A DNA stretch of 64,000 bases from NCBI RefSeq assembly GCF_037104765.1, contig NZ_JBAWSY010000009.1:1-64000 (forward strand), given 5' to 3'. How positions within the stretch are numbered: position 1 is the first letter of the stretch; each line of letters starts with the position of its first letter. The translations under genes and the position numbers were made by a program. Positions 36,320 through 45,225 of this stretch are shown piece after piece. The notes under the pieces were generated by a model. It ran no database searches. It had not been told where the DNA came from and saw only the letters and a program-made list of their open reading frames with translations. This DNA is from Psychrobacillus mangrovi (GTDB lineage: Bacteria; Bacillota; Bacilli; Bacillales_A; Planococcaceae).

Positions 36320-37290
36320 GAGTATTTAACCTTCATGATTTCTAAGAAACTTTTTACATTGGCGAATTGAGGGTTCACGACAATAGTTGCGTTAGGAAAT
36401 TGTTGTAGGATTTCTTGTTTTAATAGAAGAGATCCTCCACCTGCAAAATATATGTTGTCTTGATTAAACGTATAATTGTGCTGTTTGGCATAATTGATAA
36501 TCTGGTCAAAGTGGTTTTTCTTGACCTGACTAATAAGTTCCTTACTTCCTTCAGTTACTTGCCCCATGAAACTCATATACCCCTGTTGAATTATTTGCTC
36601 CAGGTCGTTTGCAGAAATGTTCCGATTATAGCGTTGCACCAGTTCCTGTTCTAACTTTGCTTTTAATATATTCATGCCGACATGAGCGACTGTCATGCTG
36701 TTAAAATCAGGCTGGACTCCATTGAACATACAATATGTGGTATTAAGTCCACCTATATCAACAACCATAGATGTTGAATTTGTCGCTTCACTTGGGTTCG
36801 TATAAGTTAATCCCATACCTTCAAAGCAGATTGTAATATCGTTTAGGTTGAAATTGTATTGGCAGTCGTTCAATCGAAAATAAATTGTTCTGTTATTATT
36901 TTCTATAAATCTTTTAAATGATTCTTTCAGGGATTTTGATTTATACACGTTTATTGGAACGTTAATAGCGACATGAAGGTGAACATTGTGGAAATAAGCA
37001 TTGGCTTTATTCATCAATTCACAAATAGCTGTATAAATGGAGATTTTGTGCATCAATGTTTCTTTGCTCAAATTAAAATCACTATGATTCTCGGATATCA
37101 TATCTCCTATCAAATACTGCTTCCCTTCGTAGTCAATCTTGAATGAGTTTGGCTGAATATCCATTCCTATATCACTTACTTCTTGCAGTTTAGTACGAAA
37201 CAACATTGTGCTTGTCTTACCCCTGTATTCAATTAATCCTTTTGTAGCGTATTTTCCACTATCTATTCCTATAAACACATGTTCTTTCAA
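36316..37290 (-). CDS. ParM/StbA-family actin-like partition ATPase
   Basis: 324 aa from a TTG with GAGGAGA upstream. Actin-fold signatures: phosphate-1 loop FIGIDSGKYATKG at the N-terminus, phosphate-2 MVVDIGGLNTTY near residue 175, and the adenosine motif FAGGGSLLL near residue 285. ParM filaments push plasmid copies apart. Its presence with a ParR-like partner in an integrated element implies an extrachromosomal stage or plasmid ancestry. The partition site is probably in the 37291-37584 spacer. Confidence 0.88.
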   Translation of the reverse strand: MKEHVFIGIDSGKYATKGLIEYRGKTSTMLFRTKLQEVSDIGMDIQPNSFKIDYEGKQYLIGDMISENHSDFNLSKETLMHKISIYTAICELMNKANAYFHNVHLHVAINVPINVYKSKSLKESFKRFIENNNRTIYFRLNDCQYNFNLNDITICFEGMGLTYTNPSEATNSTSMVVDIGGLNTTYCMFNGVQPDFNSMTVAHVGMNILKAKLEQELVQRYNRNISANDLEQIIQQGYMSFMGQVTEGSKELISQVKKNHFDQIINYAKQHNYTFNQDNIYFAGGGSLLLKQEILQQFPNATIVVNPQFANVKSFLEIMKVKYS

Positions 37291-37584
37291 TAAAATCGTC
37301 TCCTCTCAAATTTACTTACCTTGTATCTTATACAGTTCACTAATAGAAAATAAGAAAATTTAAGAAAAAAGGGTCGGAGTATGTCGGAGCGTTTCATAAA
37401 TTTTCTTAAATAGCTCGAACAATATAGTACAGAAAAAGCATTTCATCAGCTTGACTAATTTTATAGAATGACACTTGTATCAGGTTTTGATATGGAAAAG
37501 GTTAAACAGCATCAACCCGAAAATCTATTTCAAGTAATTGCAAAAGTAATTAAACTATGATTATCAACTAAAAGGAGGCTTTAA
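37291..37584. promoter_or_regulatory. Divergent promoter/possible partition site region
   Basis: Contains a perfect 12-bp inverted repeat, TAAGAAAATTTA (37351-37362) and TAAATTTTCTTA (37397-37408), flanking two copies of GTCGGAG. It lies between the divergent parM and primase genes and is the natural place for an autoregulatory operator or centromere. AAAAGGAGG near 37570 is the primase ribosome site. Confidence 0.5.
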
Positions 37585-39804
37585 ATGTACAAAAATATTC
37601 CAGAAGAAATGAAACATATGAAACAGTGGGTTTGCTATAAAGCAATGTCCAGAGGCGAAAAAATAACGAAAGTTCCTGTTAATCCAATTAGCGGAACTCC
37701 AATTGATTCAAATAAGGAAGATAATTGGCTTGAGTTCGAGGAAGCCGTTCATTATACAGGTAACAAAGTGGTCTCAGGGATAGGATTCGTATTTACAAGC
37801 GAGGACGACTATGTAGGAATTGATATTGATGGGTGCGTGGGTGAAAATGGTCAATTCAATAAGATAGCAGAGGAGATTCTTTGTCAATTTGAAGGCAGAG
37901 CTTATGCAGAATATTCTCCAAGTGGAAAAGGAATTCATTTGATTACTAAAGGAATAAAAGAATCCAATCGGTCTAAGAACAGTGAATGCGGTTTAGAAAT
38001 TTATCAAAATAAACGATACTTCACAGTTACAGGGAATATGTTAGAGGGTTTCAGTGAGATTCATAGTTCATCAGACAAAATAAATTCAATTTGTAAGATA
38101 TTTTTAGAAAAAGGAGAGGAAGAAGAGAAAGTGTTATTAATAGTCGACAGAAAAGAAAAAACAGATGAAGATTTATTAGAAATTATGTTCAGAAGCAAAA
38201 ACGGTCATCGGCTAAGAAGTTTATATGATGGAGATTGGAAAGGATATTACTCATCTCAAAGTGAAGCTGATTTGGCATTGTGCAATGCATTAGCCTTTTA
38301 TACAAAAAAAGATGCTGACCAAATAGATAGCCTGTTTAGAAAATCTGGGTTGAATACCATTAAATGGGACGGTATTCATTATGCGGATGGAAGCACCTAT
38401 GGAAATGTTGTGATAGAGAAAGCGATAAAAGATACGGACGCTGTTTATAATCCGTCAAATGACAGAAGTAGTGTTAGGACTAAAGAGACGAAGAATAATA
38501 TGAAAGGGCAAGCAAATGAATTTCCACATTGGTATATGAAAGGGTCAAATTCATTAACGTTCATGCCAGGAATTTTAGCGAAGCACTTACAATCTAAGGA
38601 AAAGCTGATTTATTCCAGTGAGCATTTCTTTCAATATGAAAATGGTGTTTATCAAAAAATAGAAGAGCAACAAATGAAGAAGAAGATTCAAAAGCATTTA
38701 TTAGATGAGCATAGTAAGTCTTCGCATGTGAGAGATACATTGGAACAGTTGAAAAATAGAGTCTGGTATGATGGAGATCTTTTCGATTCTCCTTTACTGA
38801 AGAACAAAATCAACTGTAAGAATGGTATTTTAAATCTCACTACGAGAAAAATGGAAGAACATTCACCTGAACTTGTTACTACAATCCAATTGAATGCTAA
38901 CTATAATGAATCAGCAAGTTGTCCAACATTTGACGAATTTATTAATAGTTCTTTGTCAAAAAAGGATGTAATGATTGCACAGGAATTAATGGGGTATTTA
39001 CTTATCCCAGAAACTGTAGCAGAAAAAGCGTTCATTCTACATGGACCAGGACGCACTGGTAAGTCGACTTTCTTAAAATTGATTGAATATATTTTAGGAA
39101 AGAAAAATATCAGTAATGTTGCTTTACAAGATTTATCCCATCAGTTCAAACCAAGTTTATTATTTGGAAAATTGGCGAATATTTATGCTGATTTACCAAA
39201 CAAAGCATTACAAGACACAAGTTTATTCAAAACTTTGGTCAGTGGAGATTCGATTGTAGCAGAAGAAAAATTCCGTTCTCCATTCTCTTTCAGTAATAAG
39301 GCAAGACTGCTATTTTCTTGTAATGAACTTCCTGCAAACTATGTTGATAGAACAGATGGATTTTATAGAAGGTTAATTATACTTCCTTTTTTGAGACAGG
39401 TAGAAGAATCTAAAATTGATACTGCATTACAGTTTAAACTACAAAATGAAGCAGATGGTATTGTTAGATGGGCGTTAGAAGGTCTCGAAAGACTAATAAC
39501 GAACAACTACCAATTTACAAAAAGTGAAACGACCGAAAATCTGTTGTTTGAATACAAAAAACAAAGCAACAATGTCATTTGGTATGTAACAGAATTCTGT
39601 GAGCTAAAAGTAGATGGTGTTGAATATAGTCAGAACCTTTATCATCATTACAAAAAGACATGCTTAGAAAATAATATGCAACCGATATCACAGACAAAGT
39701 TTAACAAGTCACTTGATATGGAATACAAACGCAATGTCCTAAAAACTGAAGATAGCAGTAAGAGAATTATTTTTAAGGGAATAACTATCGGCAAGAAACT
39801 ATAA
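37585..39804 (+). CDS. P4-type primase-helicase
   Basis: 739 aa. The N-terminal ~250 residues are a primase-polymerase domain (VPVNPISG, then VGIDIDGCVGENG with the metal-binding acidic pair, then SPSGKGIHLI). The C-terminal half is a D5/P4-type superfamily 3 helicase with Walker A GPGRTGKS at 487-494, an acidic B motif in LANIYADLPNKA and a sensor LLFSCNELP. Such proteins start replication of phages, plasmids and satellites such as P4. It implies the element replicates after excision. The inverted repeat at 39827-39977 directly downstream could be its origin. Confidence 0.92.
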   Translation: MYKNIPEEMKHMKQWVCYKAMSRGEKITKVPVNPISGTPIDSNKEDNWLEFEEAVHYTGNKVVSGIGFVFTSEDDYVGIDIDGCVGENGQFNKIAEEILCQFEGRAYAEYSPSGKGIHLITKGIKESNRSKNSECGLEIYQNKRYFTVTGNMLEGFSEIHSSSDKINSICKIFLEKGEEEEKVLLIVDRKEKTDEDLLEIMFRSKNGHRLRSLYDGDWKGYYSSQSEADLALCNALAFYTKKDADQIDSLFRKSGLNTIKWDGIHYADGSTYGNVVIEKAIKDTDAVYNPSNDRSSVRTKETKNNMKGQANEFPHWYMKGSNSLTFMPGILAKHLQSKEKLIYSSEHFFQYENGVYQKIEEQQMKKKIQKHLLDEHSKSSHVRDTLEQLKNRVWYDGDLFDSPLLKNKINCKNGILNLTTRKMEEHSPELVTTIQLNANYNESASCPTFDEFINSSLSKKDVMIAQELMGYLLIPETVAEKAFILHGPGRTGKSTFLKLIEYILGKKNISNVALQDLSHQFKPSLLFGKLANIYADLPNKALQDTSLFKTLVSGDSIVAEEKFRSPFSFSNKARLLFSCNELPANYVDRTDGFYRRLIILPFLRQVEESKIDTALQFKLQNEADGIVRWALEGLERLITNNYQFTKSETTENLLFEYKKQSNNVIWYVTEFCELKVDGVEYSQNLYHHYKKTCLENNMQPISQTKFNKSLDMEYKRNVLKTEDSSKRIIFKGITIGKKL

Positions 39805-39826
39805 GTGACTATTCCAAAGAGAAGAT

Positions 39827-39977
39827 GACAACCACGAGGAAGGGGATTCAGGCAAAAGAGATAGTTTTTTTGACTATTACAGTTTTTACAGAAAATATGT
39901 AGTTAATCTCTAAATTCTATAGAAGATACGAAAAGACTCCCTCGAATACCCGCATATTCCCCCTCCTTGTGGTTGTC
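39827..39977. repeat. Long-range inverted repeat downstream of primase, possible origin
   Basis: GACAACCACGAGGAAGGGG (39827-39845) and its near-perfect inverse (39959-39977) are about 113 bp apart; the enclosed sequence includes a short ATAGT/ACTAT hairpin. Long inverted repeats beside a P4-type primase are typical of origins. No function is proven. Confidence 0.5.
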
Positions 39978-40082
39978 CTGTTTTATGGAGAGAGGACTTA
40001 TCAAGGGGAATTAGTAAATTTAATCAGAATATAAAAATAAAAAAACTATTAACGAAAAATTATTGATAGGAGGAAAAATAGA

Positions 40083-40493
40083 ATGCCAAATTGGAGTCGA
40101 GGTATCATTGAGATTAAAGGAAAAGGAAAGGATATTAAGAGGTTCCTGGTTGATATATTGGGTGAAGATGCTAAAGAAGTTATTGATACTGGAGAAAAGA
40201 TAATTCTTCGACCAGACATATATACATGGTTTAAGGGAACAAATAGAAATTATATCGAAGGGCAGATAGAGTTTGAATATAACTATCAAGAGAATGACAG
40301 TCACTTTGAAGATAATGGATTTATGGCCGCGTGGTACGTAGAGCCAGAACCATATCAGGTCTTTTCAAAACAATATGACTTAGAATTTAAAATAAGTGTT
40401 GTGGAAGTCTTAGGTGGGTTTGAACAAAAAGTTCATATCCAAAATGGAAAAGTAGTAAAAAATATCGCTAAAGAAATTTTTATAGAAAGATAA
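40083..40493 (+). CDS. Api92-like (DUF1281-type) mobile-element protein
   Basis: 136 aa with AGGAGG before the ATG. The start MPNWSRGIIEIKGKGKDI and the later YNYQENDSHFEDNGFMAAWY and PYQVFSKQYDLEF match the layout of Api92-like proteins, a ferredoxin-like fold common in phages and integrative elements, with tryptophans at the same relative places. Function is unknown in the family. It is followed closely by a frameshifted gene. Confidence 0.65.
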   Translation: MPNWSRGIIEIKGKGKDIKRFLVDILGEDAKEVIDTGEKIILRPDIYTWFKGTNRNYIEGQIEFEYNYQENDSHFEDNGFMAAWYVEPEPYQVFSKQYDLEFKISVVEVLGGFEQKVHIQNGKVVKNIAKEIFIER

Positions 40494-40514
40494 TAAGGAA
40501 GTGGAGGACTGACA

Positions 40515-40999
40515 ATGAGAAATGGTGAAATTATTTTTTTTCCAAATGGGTCTGATAATGTAATAAATAAAGACAAGGTAATTAAAATGTTATTTTTAAT
40601 TGATTATGACAAAGTTTTGAGATTGTGTGGCAAGAAACGTATTGTAAGTATCTAAATCCTGAAATGTTTGCAACAATAAATTTGCGAACAGGGAAACTTG
40701 AATGTCATGATATGTTTTCTTTAGACCACACATCTCCATATCTAATTTTTAGAGATTTTAGTATTCCTTCTATAGAAATAGAGGAATTACTTGACCCCAC
40801 ACTTTTAACTGAATATTATACTTTGAATGAAAGCCTCGAAGAATTCTTAAAGCACAAAAATGTTGATGATAAAAAACTATTTAAAAACTATTACGTAAGT
40901 AGATGGAAAGAATTTTCATGGTATTGGGATTCTATTGCAATAGATGAACTTGAAAAGTTTTATTATAACAAAGAGTTTAAAGAGGAATTGGTGCAATGA
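40515..40999 (+). pseudogene. Frameshifted gene of unknown family
   Basis: An ATG frame at 40515 (GGAGG upstream) encodes MRNGEIIFFPNGSDNVINKD.. and stops at 40655. A second frame beginning in the overlap runs to 40999 (VWQETYCKYLNPEMF..). Adding one T to the four-T run at 40615-40618 would join them smoothly as DYDKVFEIVWQETYC, giving one protein of about 161 aa. So this is probably a single-base deletion, real or a sequencing error. Not recognised; it has a WKEFSWYWDSIAIDELEKF motif near the end. Confidence 0.55.
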
Positions 41000-41625
41000 G
41001 AGACCTAAAGACTTTGAAGTTTCAAAATGTATTAGAGTAATTGTTCAAAAATGTTATTACATTCGTTGAAGGTTCCATCACTCGAGACTTATGGAATGAG
41101 TAAGAAATACGGGAGAATTACCTCTAATAAGGTACAACTGTTTGAGGGATTTGGGTGTGGGGTGAAAGAAGTTAGTGAAATTAATGATAAGGCTTTTGGG
41201 GAGCGTAAATGAAATGTGGTGTTGAAATAATCTCGTTTTCTTAAATCGTTGACTTTAATAACAAATTATTGATTGAAAACAATTAAATTAAATAATTTTG
41301 AAGACCGAATGCCTTCCGCTTCGGTTTTTTTATCTGAAAAGATTTTTCAATTCATGCTATAGAACATCATTAGGAATTCATAAGAATATTTAAAGATGGG
41401 CTTTAAAGTAGTGTAGTTCAAATGAAATGGGTAATTTGATAGGTTAATATGATACAATATTAGGAACATTTGAATTTTTTAAGTATGACAATAAATGATA
41501 ATAAATTCAGTACTCGTATAAGTAAAACAATCGAGCAGAAATAGAAATGCTTAACAGATTGAGGCCTTGATTGACCAAAAAGGAACTAAAGAAGTTAATT
41601 ATAGATAATTAAGGGGGCTTTGCTA
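41000..41625. other. Non-coding stretch upstream of the HNH-HEPN pair
   Basis: Contains a terminator-like hairpin ACCGAA (41304-41309) / TTCGGT (41320-41325) followed by seven T residues, and otherwise AT-rich spacer. No credible gene. Confidence 0.45.
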
Positions 41626-42720
41626 ATGAAATGTTATGTTTGTGATGAGGAAATAACAAGCGAAAATGAGACAGAGGAGCATATTCTTCTAAACGCAATT
41701 GGAGGAAAGTTAAAGTCTAAAAAACTAATATGCAAGGGTTGTAATTCAGATTTTGGTAGTAAAATTGATGATTCTCTTGCAAGGCAGTTAAATCCAATAG
41801 CTAACCTTTTAGACATAAAGCGAGATAGAGGAAACCCACAGAATGTGAAAGGTACATATAATAATAAGGATATTCTAATTGAACCTGGTGGGAAGTTGAA
41901 ACTTGCAAGACCTTACGTTGAAAAGAATGAAAATATGTTTCATATAGAAGCTTCCTCAGAAAGACAGGCAAAAGAAGTTCTTAAAGGGTTAAAAAGGAAG
42001 CATCCCGAAATAAATATTGATGAACAGATTAAAAATGCTGGTAGAAATAAAAGCTATTTGCCATCTGTAAAGATTAATATGGATTTTGGTGGAGAGGAAG
42101 CAAGTCGTGCATTATGCAAAATGGCTGTTAATTTTTTTATCTACCATGGTGGAAAACCAGAAGAGGTTAAGCATTTACTTCCATATATTAAGGGAAGTGA
42201 AGAAGAAGCGGAAGTTTACTTTTATTATCCAAAATCTGAGGTCTTTTACAAAGGCGAAAAAGAGGTCTTACATACATTAATTTTGGCTGGAGACCCCCAG
42301 CGAAAATATCTTTACGTATATGTTGAACTTTTTAACGAGTTTAAAATGGTGGTTTATATAAATAGAGAATATGAAGGGGAAGCAATTTATCAAAGCTATC
42401 ATTATAATGTTGTTACTAATGAAGTGGTTGAGTATGATGAACCAGTGAGGATTCCACCTCAGCAATTGAAGCGTTACAAATCTAAGAATATTGATGTTAA
42501 AAAGTTTGAAGAACGAATGAAGCATCTTTTACAGAGGGTGGATAAAATTATAGTTGATAAAAGAATAAATCAAATTACAACAAATGCTATGAAGGAAATG
42601 ACTGAGAAATATCCGCAAGAGGAGAACCCATACATAACTAAAGAAATGTGTGCATTTTTAGCAAATAGAGTTGCTAAAGAGTTTGTCTTATCATTTCAAC
42701 ATAGATTTATAGAAAATTAA
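41626..42720 (+). CDS. HNH endonuclease domain protein
   Basis: 364 aa, ATG 41626 with AAGGGGG upstream. The N-terminus has two zinc-binding CxxC knuckles (C3/C6 and C36/C39) and the EEHI motif (H19) plus N40, the arrangement of HNH_5-type nucleases. The remaining ~300 residues are mixed with no known domain and may be the sensor or DNA-binding part. It is followed after 16 bp by the HEPN-like gene, so the two form an operon. Probably a two-gene defence module; not matched to a named system. Confidence 0.8.
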   Translation: MKCYVCDEEITSENETEEHILLNAIGGKLKSKKLICKGCNSDFGSKIDDSLARQLNPIANLLDIKRDRGNPQNVKGTYNNKDILIEPGGKLKLARPYVEKNENMFHIEASSERQAKEVLKGLKRKHPEINIDEQIKNAGRNKSYLPSVKINMDFGGEEASRALCKMAVNFFIYHGGKPEEVKHLLPYIKGSEEEAEVYFYYPKSEVFYKGEKEVLHTLILAGDPQRKYLYVYVELFNEFKMVVYINREYEGEAIYQSYHYNVVTNEVVEYDEPVRIPPQQLKRYKSKNIDVKKFEERMKHLLQRVDKIIVDKRINQITTNAMKEMTEKYPQEENPYITKEMCAFLANRVAKEFVLSFQHRFIEN

Positions 42721-42736
42721 GTAAGGGAGTCAAACT

Positions 42737-44077
42737 ATGTCATTATATTCTATTGAGCAAGGTGCTGAACAAATTTATCACCCAAAAACAAGGGAATACT
42801 TCAAAGAAGTTCTGCAGTCTTATGTCAATGGGAGTTACCGCTCAGCGATTGTAATGCTTTATTCCGTTGTTATGTGTGATTTAATTTATAAACTCAAAGA
42901 TCTTAAAGAATTGTATGAAGATGAAATAGCATTATCAATATTAGAAAAAATAGAAGAAGAGCAAGCGAGAAATACCACCAATCCTGGTGCTTGGGAAGGT
43001 ATTCTTATTGATGAAGTAAAAACAAGAACACTATTGTTAGAGCCAGCGGAAAAAATAACCTTAGACTCTTTGAGACAGCACAGACATTTATCAGCACATC
43101 CAGTTTTAACTCAAGAGGATTTACTTTTAACTCCAAATAAAGAAACTGCCAGAGCATTAATTAGAAATATGCTTGAAGGCTTGCTTATTAAAAACCCAGT
43201 TATGTCTAAGAAAGTATTTAACACTCTTCTTGAGGATTTAGAGGGACATAAAAATTTCTTTTCAGATGATTCGTCACTTGAAAACTACATTGAGTCGAGA
43301 TACTTGAAAAACACTAATGAACATATGATAAACACAATATTTAAAGATTTGTGGAGCATTACATTAAATTGTGAAAGTGTTCCTTGCAAAAAAAACAGGG
43401 AAATAAACTTCCGTACCTTGAAAATTCTTTATAAAAAATTCAGAGCAAGCTTATTGAAGTACATTGAACAGAACCCTATTCCTTTTAATAAGTTTAAAGA
43501 AGAGGATATGGGTATCTTGAGAAGGTTAACTGAGTTTTTTGGTAATAACCCAGAACTATATAGCTTTATGGAGAATCATAATCAAACAAAGCTTAAAGCA
43601 AAAATAGAAAGTAAAGGAAATCTCAAGGTTCGTGCTCCATTCTTGAGAGATAGTATGGAAAAACATTTTGATTACTTAATTAATGAACTACATTGGAAAG
43701 ATTATACTTATGAAGAAAGGTTTCATGAAAGCCATATATTAAATGAGAATGAAAGAGAAATGCTTTTCAAGTGGGCTTCTGAAAATGATTGTATAGAGAA
43801 ATATTATGACTTACTAATTAAGCAATTCGTTCACAGTGGAAATTTTAACACAGCAGACATTAATTTTGATGTATTCATTGAACCAAACTTATCTAAGTTT
43901 AATCGAGAGCAATTCCTTGCTTTGTATGATGGTATCAACAGAAACCGCCAATGTCATGCTCATAGATATGCTAAAAATAATAACACACAAATTAAAGCTT
44001 ATTCTGATTTAATACTTGGGTCAGATTTTGATTATAAGGATAAGTTTACAAGTGTTGAATTTAAAGAGGAGCAATGA
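42737..44077 (+). CDS. Protein with two HEPN-like R-x4-H motifs, 446 aa
   Basis: GGGAG precedes the ATG. Residues ~20-55 (YFKEVLQSYVNGSYRSAIVM..) and the R116-HLSA-H121 motif after a helix have the order of HEPN domains, whose R-x4-H residues form an RNase active site when two domains dimerise. A second motif, R404-QCHA-H409, lies near the C-terminus after another helical stretch. Thus the protein may bring its own pair of HEPN domains together. HEPN nucleases usually act on tRNA or mRNA to stop phage growth. Association with an HNH gene supports a defence role. The family itself is not recognised. Confidence 0.6.
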   Translation: MSLYSIEQGAEQIYHPKTREYFKEVLQSYVNGSYRSAIVMLYSVVMCDLIYKLKDLKELYEDEIALSILEKIEEEQARNTTNPGAWEGILIDEVKTRTLLLEPAEKITLDSLRQHRHLSAHPVLTQEDLLLTPNKETARALIRNMLEGLLIKNPVMSKKVFNTLLEDLEGHKNFFSDDSSLENYIESRYLKNTNEHMINTIFKDLWSITLNCESVPCKKNREINFRTLKILYKKFRASLLKYIEQNPIPFNKFKEEDMGILRRLTEFFGNNPELYSFMENHNQTKLKAKIESKGNLKVRAPFLRDSMEKHFDYLINELHWKDYTYEERFHESHILNENEREMLFKWASENDCIEKYYDLLIKQFVHSGNFNTADINFDVFIEPNLSKFNREQFLALYDGINRNRQCHAHRYAKNNNTQIKAYSDLILGSDFDYKDKFTSVEFKEEQ

Positions 44078-44352
44078 CAATAAGGGATGGTGAAACTCCC
44101 CTTATTAATGCTTTGAATATAAAGAACAACTGAGGATGTGGAAAGCTTGAGTAAAAGCACTGTTTCAGTTATTCAAGTTTGGCACTCTTCAATGGAAGTG
44201 AACAACTATTTTAATGTTCATATTAATGCTCTTGGAGTTATGCTTACAGTTAGCAAACAGAAACAGCCAAAGAGCTACCAAAGAATAAAAGGTAACAGTA
44301 TTTTTGTTGAATGCATAATAAAACTCTTGTCTCCGTAAGTAATTTATTCAAT

Positions 44353-44376
44353 CCATAGTCAAAACCATGGTCAAAC
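44353..44376. repeat. Right arm-type repeat
   Basis: CCATAGTCAAAACCATGGTC plus AAAC repeats the left-end sequence at 6937-6960 with one mismatch over the first 23 bp, and lies about 80 bp inside attR. Confidence 0.65.
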
Positions 44377-44437
44377 ATTTTCAGATTACATCAAAAACAT
44401 TGTAAACACTGGTGTTACAGCCTGTTGTGGAGCGGTT

Positions 44438-44465
44438 GGTTCGACTCCCGCCGTCTCCACATTAC
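44438..44465. other. Right attachment site (attR): original ssrA 3' end
   Basis: GGTTCGACTCCCGCCGTCTC and the following eight bases equal the tmRNA T-loop, T-stem and acceptor end. It matches attL at 25 of 28 positions. The sequence just upstream does not continue as tmRNA, as expected for the displaced half of the target. Confidence 0.88.
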
Positions 44466-44487
44466 GAAATCAACAGATTTCAAAAAA

Positions 44488-44526
44488 GACTGAAACCCAC
44501 GATATATAAGGGTTTCAGTCTTTTTG
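44488..44526 (+). terminator. Original host terminator of ssrA
   Basis: Perfect 11-bp stem GACTGAAACCC (44488-44498) with GGGTTTCAGTC (44510-44520) followed by TTTTTG, 23 bp beyond attR. It was separated from ssrA by the insertion. Confidence 0.85.
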
Positions 44527-44884
44527 TGTTTTCGGTCGATTTTGTGCAGTGGCATTCGTTGGCATCATTTTGGGAGTCAGGATTCTATATTTTTCAAATT
44601 TAAGTAAAATCAAATTTGAATGTAGAATACCAAATGAAATACTATCGGCACCAAAATATTTTAAATATATTGGTTCAGATAATATTTCTTTCAATTGCAT
44701 CTTAGCAGGTAAATTTAAAGAGAAATCGTTAAGAGTATGAAGTTTTGGAAAAGTAGTTAATAAGAAGTCTTCTAATTTAGTAATGAAATTTTTAAATTGT
44801 TTAATTTGATCTTTAGTTACAAATTTATATGACTAAACAAATAGCAAAGTTCCATGCGGTGTTTGTCCAAATTGTGTTGATAGA
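44515..44884 (-). pseudogene. Remnant of a minus-strand gene next to attR
   Basis: Minus-strand reading gives STQFGQTPHGTLLFV, an in-frame TAG (44833-44835), then SYKFVTKDQIKQFKNF.. continuing to a stop at 44515-44517. Coding-like composition with an internal stop and no start suggests a truncated gene. The parent is not recognised. Confidence 0.4.
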
Positions 44885-45055
44885 AAAATGCTAAATTGAA
44901 TATTAATAAAACGACCATAAAAAAGTAGGAAAGGTGGAAAAATGAGCCTTCAATGTACCTAAAAATACCTTTCAGCAACACCCAAGTCCAAGCTATAATT
45001 GTATCAAGAAAAACAATCTACTATAAGCAAATTATAATTAAAAATACGCAAAATG

Positions 45056-45091
45056 AAAAAGGAGTAGAGATTAATTTTCTACTCCTTTTTA
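45056..45091. terminator. Strong bidirectional terminator upstream of Wadjet
   Basis: A 13-bp stem AAAAAGGAGTAGA (45056-45068) with TCTACTCCTTTTT (45078-45090). It insulates the jet operon from the left. A TATACT -10-like box lies at 45199-45204. Confidence 0.8.
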
Positions 45092-45225
45092 GATATAATA
45101 TTCACTTTTTTCTAAAACCAATATAACAGATAACATCCTTCCTGGAATTAACTTGAGATAATTTTACATTAAATTAGAGGTATGATAATGGACTTTGTTA
45201 TACTAAATCCAACAGGGGGTGCAGA

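Larger units (their letters stand above)
6838..44465. mobile_element. Integrative element (~37.6 kb) inserted in ssrA
   Basis: Bounded by the attL/attR direct repeat, with integrase and Xis-like genes at the left end and shared arm-type repeats just inside both ends. It carries a ParMR-like pair and a P4-type primase-helicase but no capsid, tail, terminase or conjugation genes, so it resembles an integrated plasmid or satellite-type island. Its cargo is largely defence-like. It is visibly AT-richer than the flanking core genes. Whether it is still mobile is unknown; its integrase has all catalytic residues. Confidence 0.85.

Noticed and set aside
40610..40655. Programmed ribosomal frameshift site
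   Set aside because: No slippery heptamer or downstream structure fits; a missing T in a short run is simpler.
44138..44338. 66-codon frame just inside attR
   Set aside because: No proper start or ribosome site and no recognisable motif; may be a scrap left by the element end.
6838..44465. Intact prophage
   Set aside because: No terminase, portal, capsid, tail or lysis genes were found among the frames.
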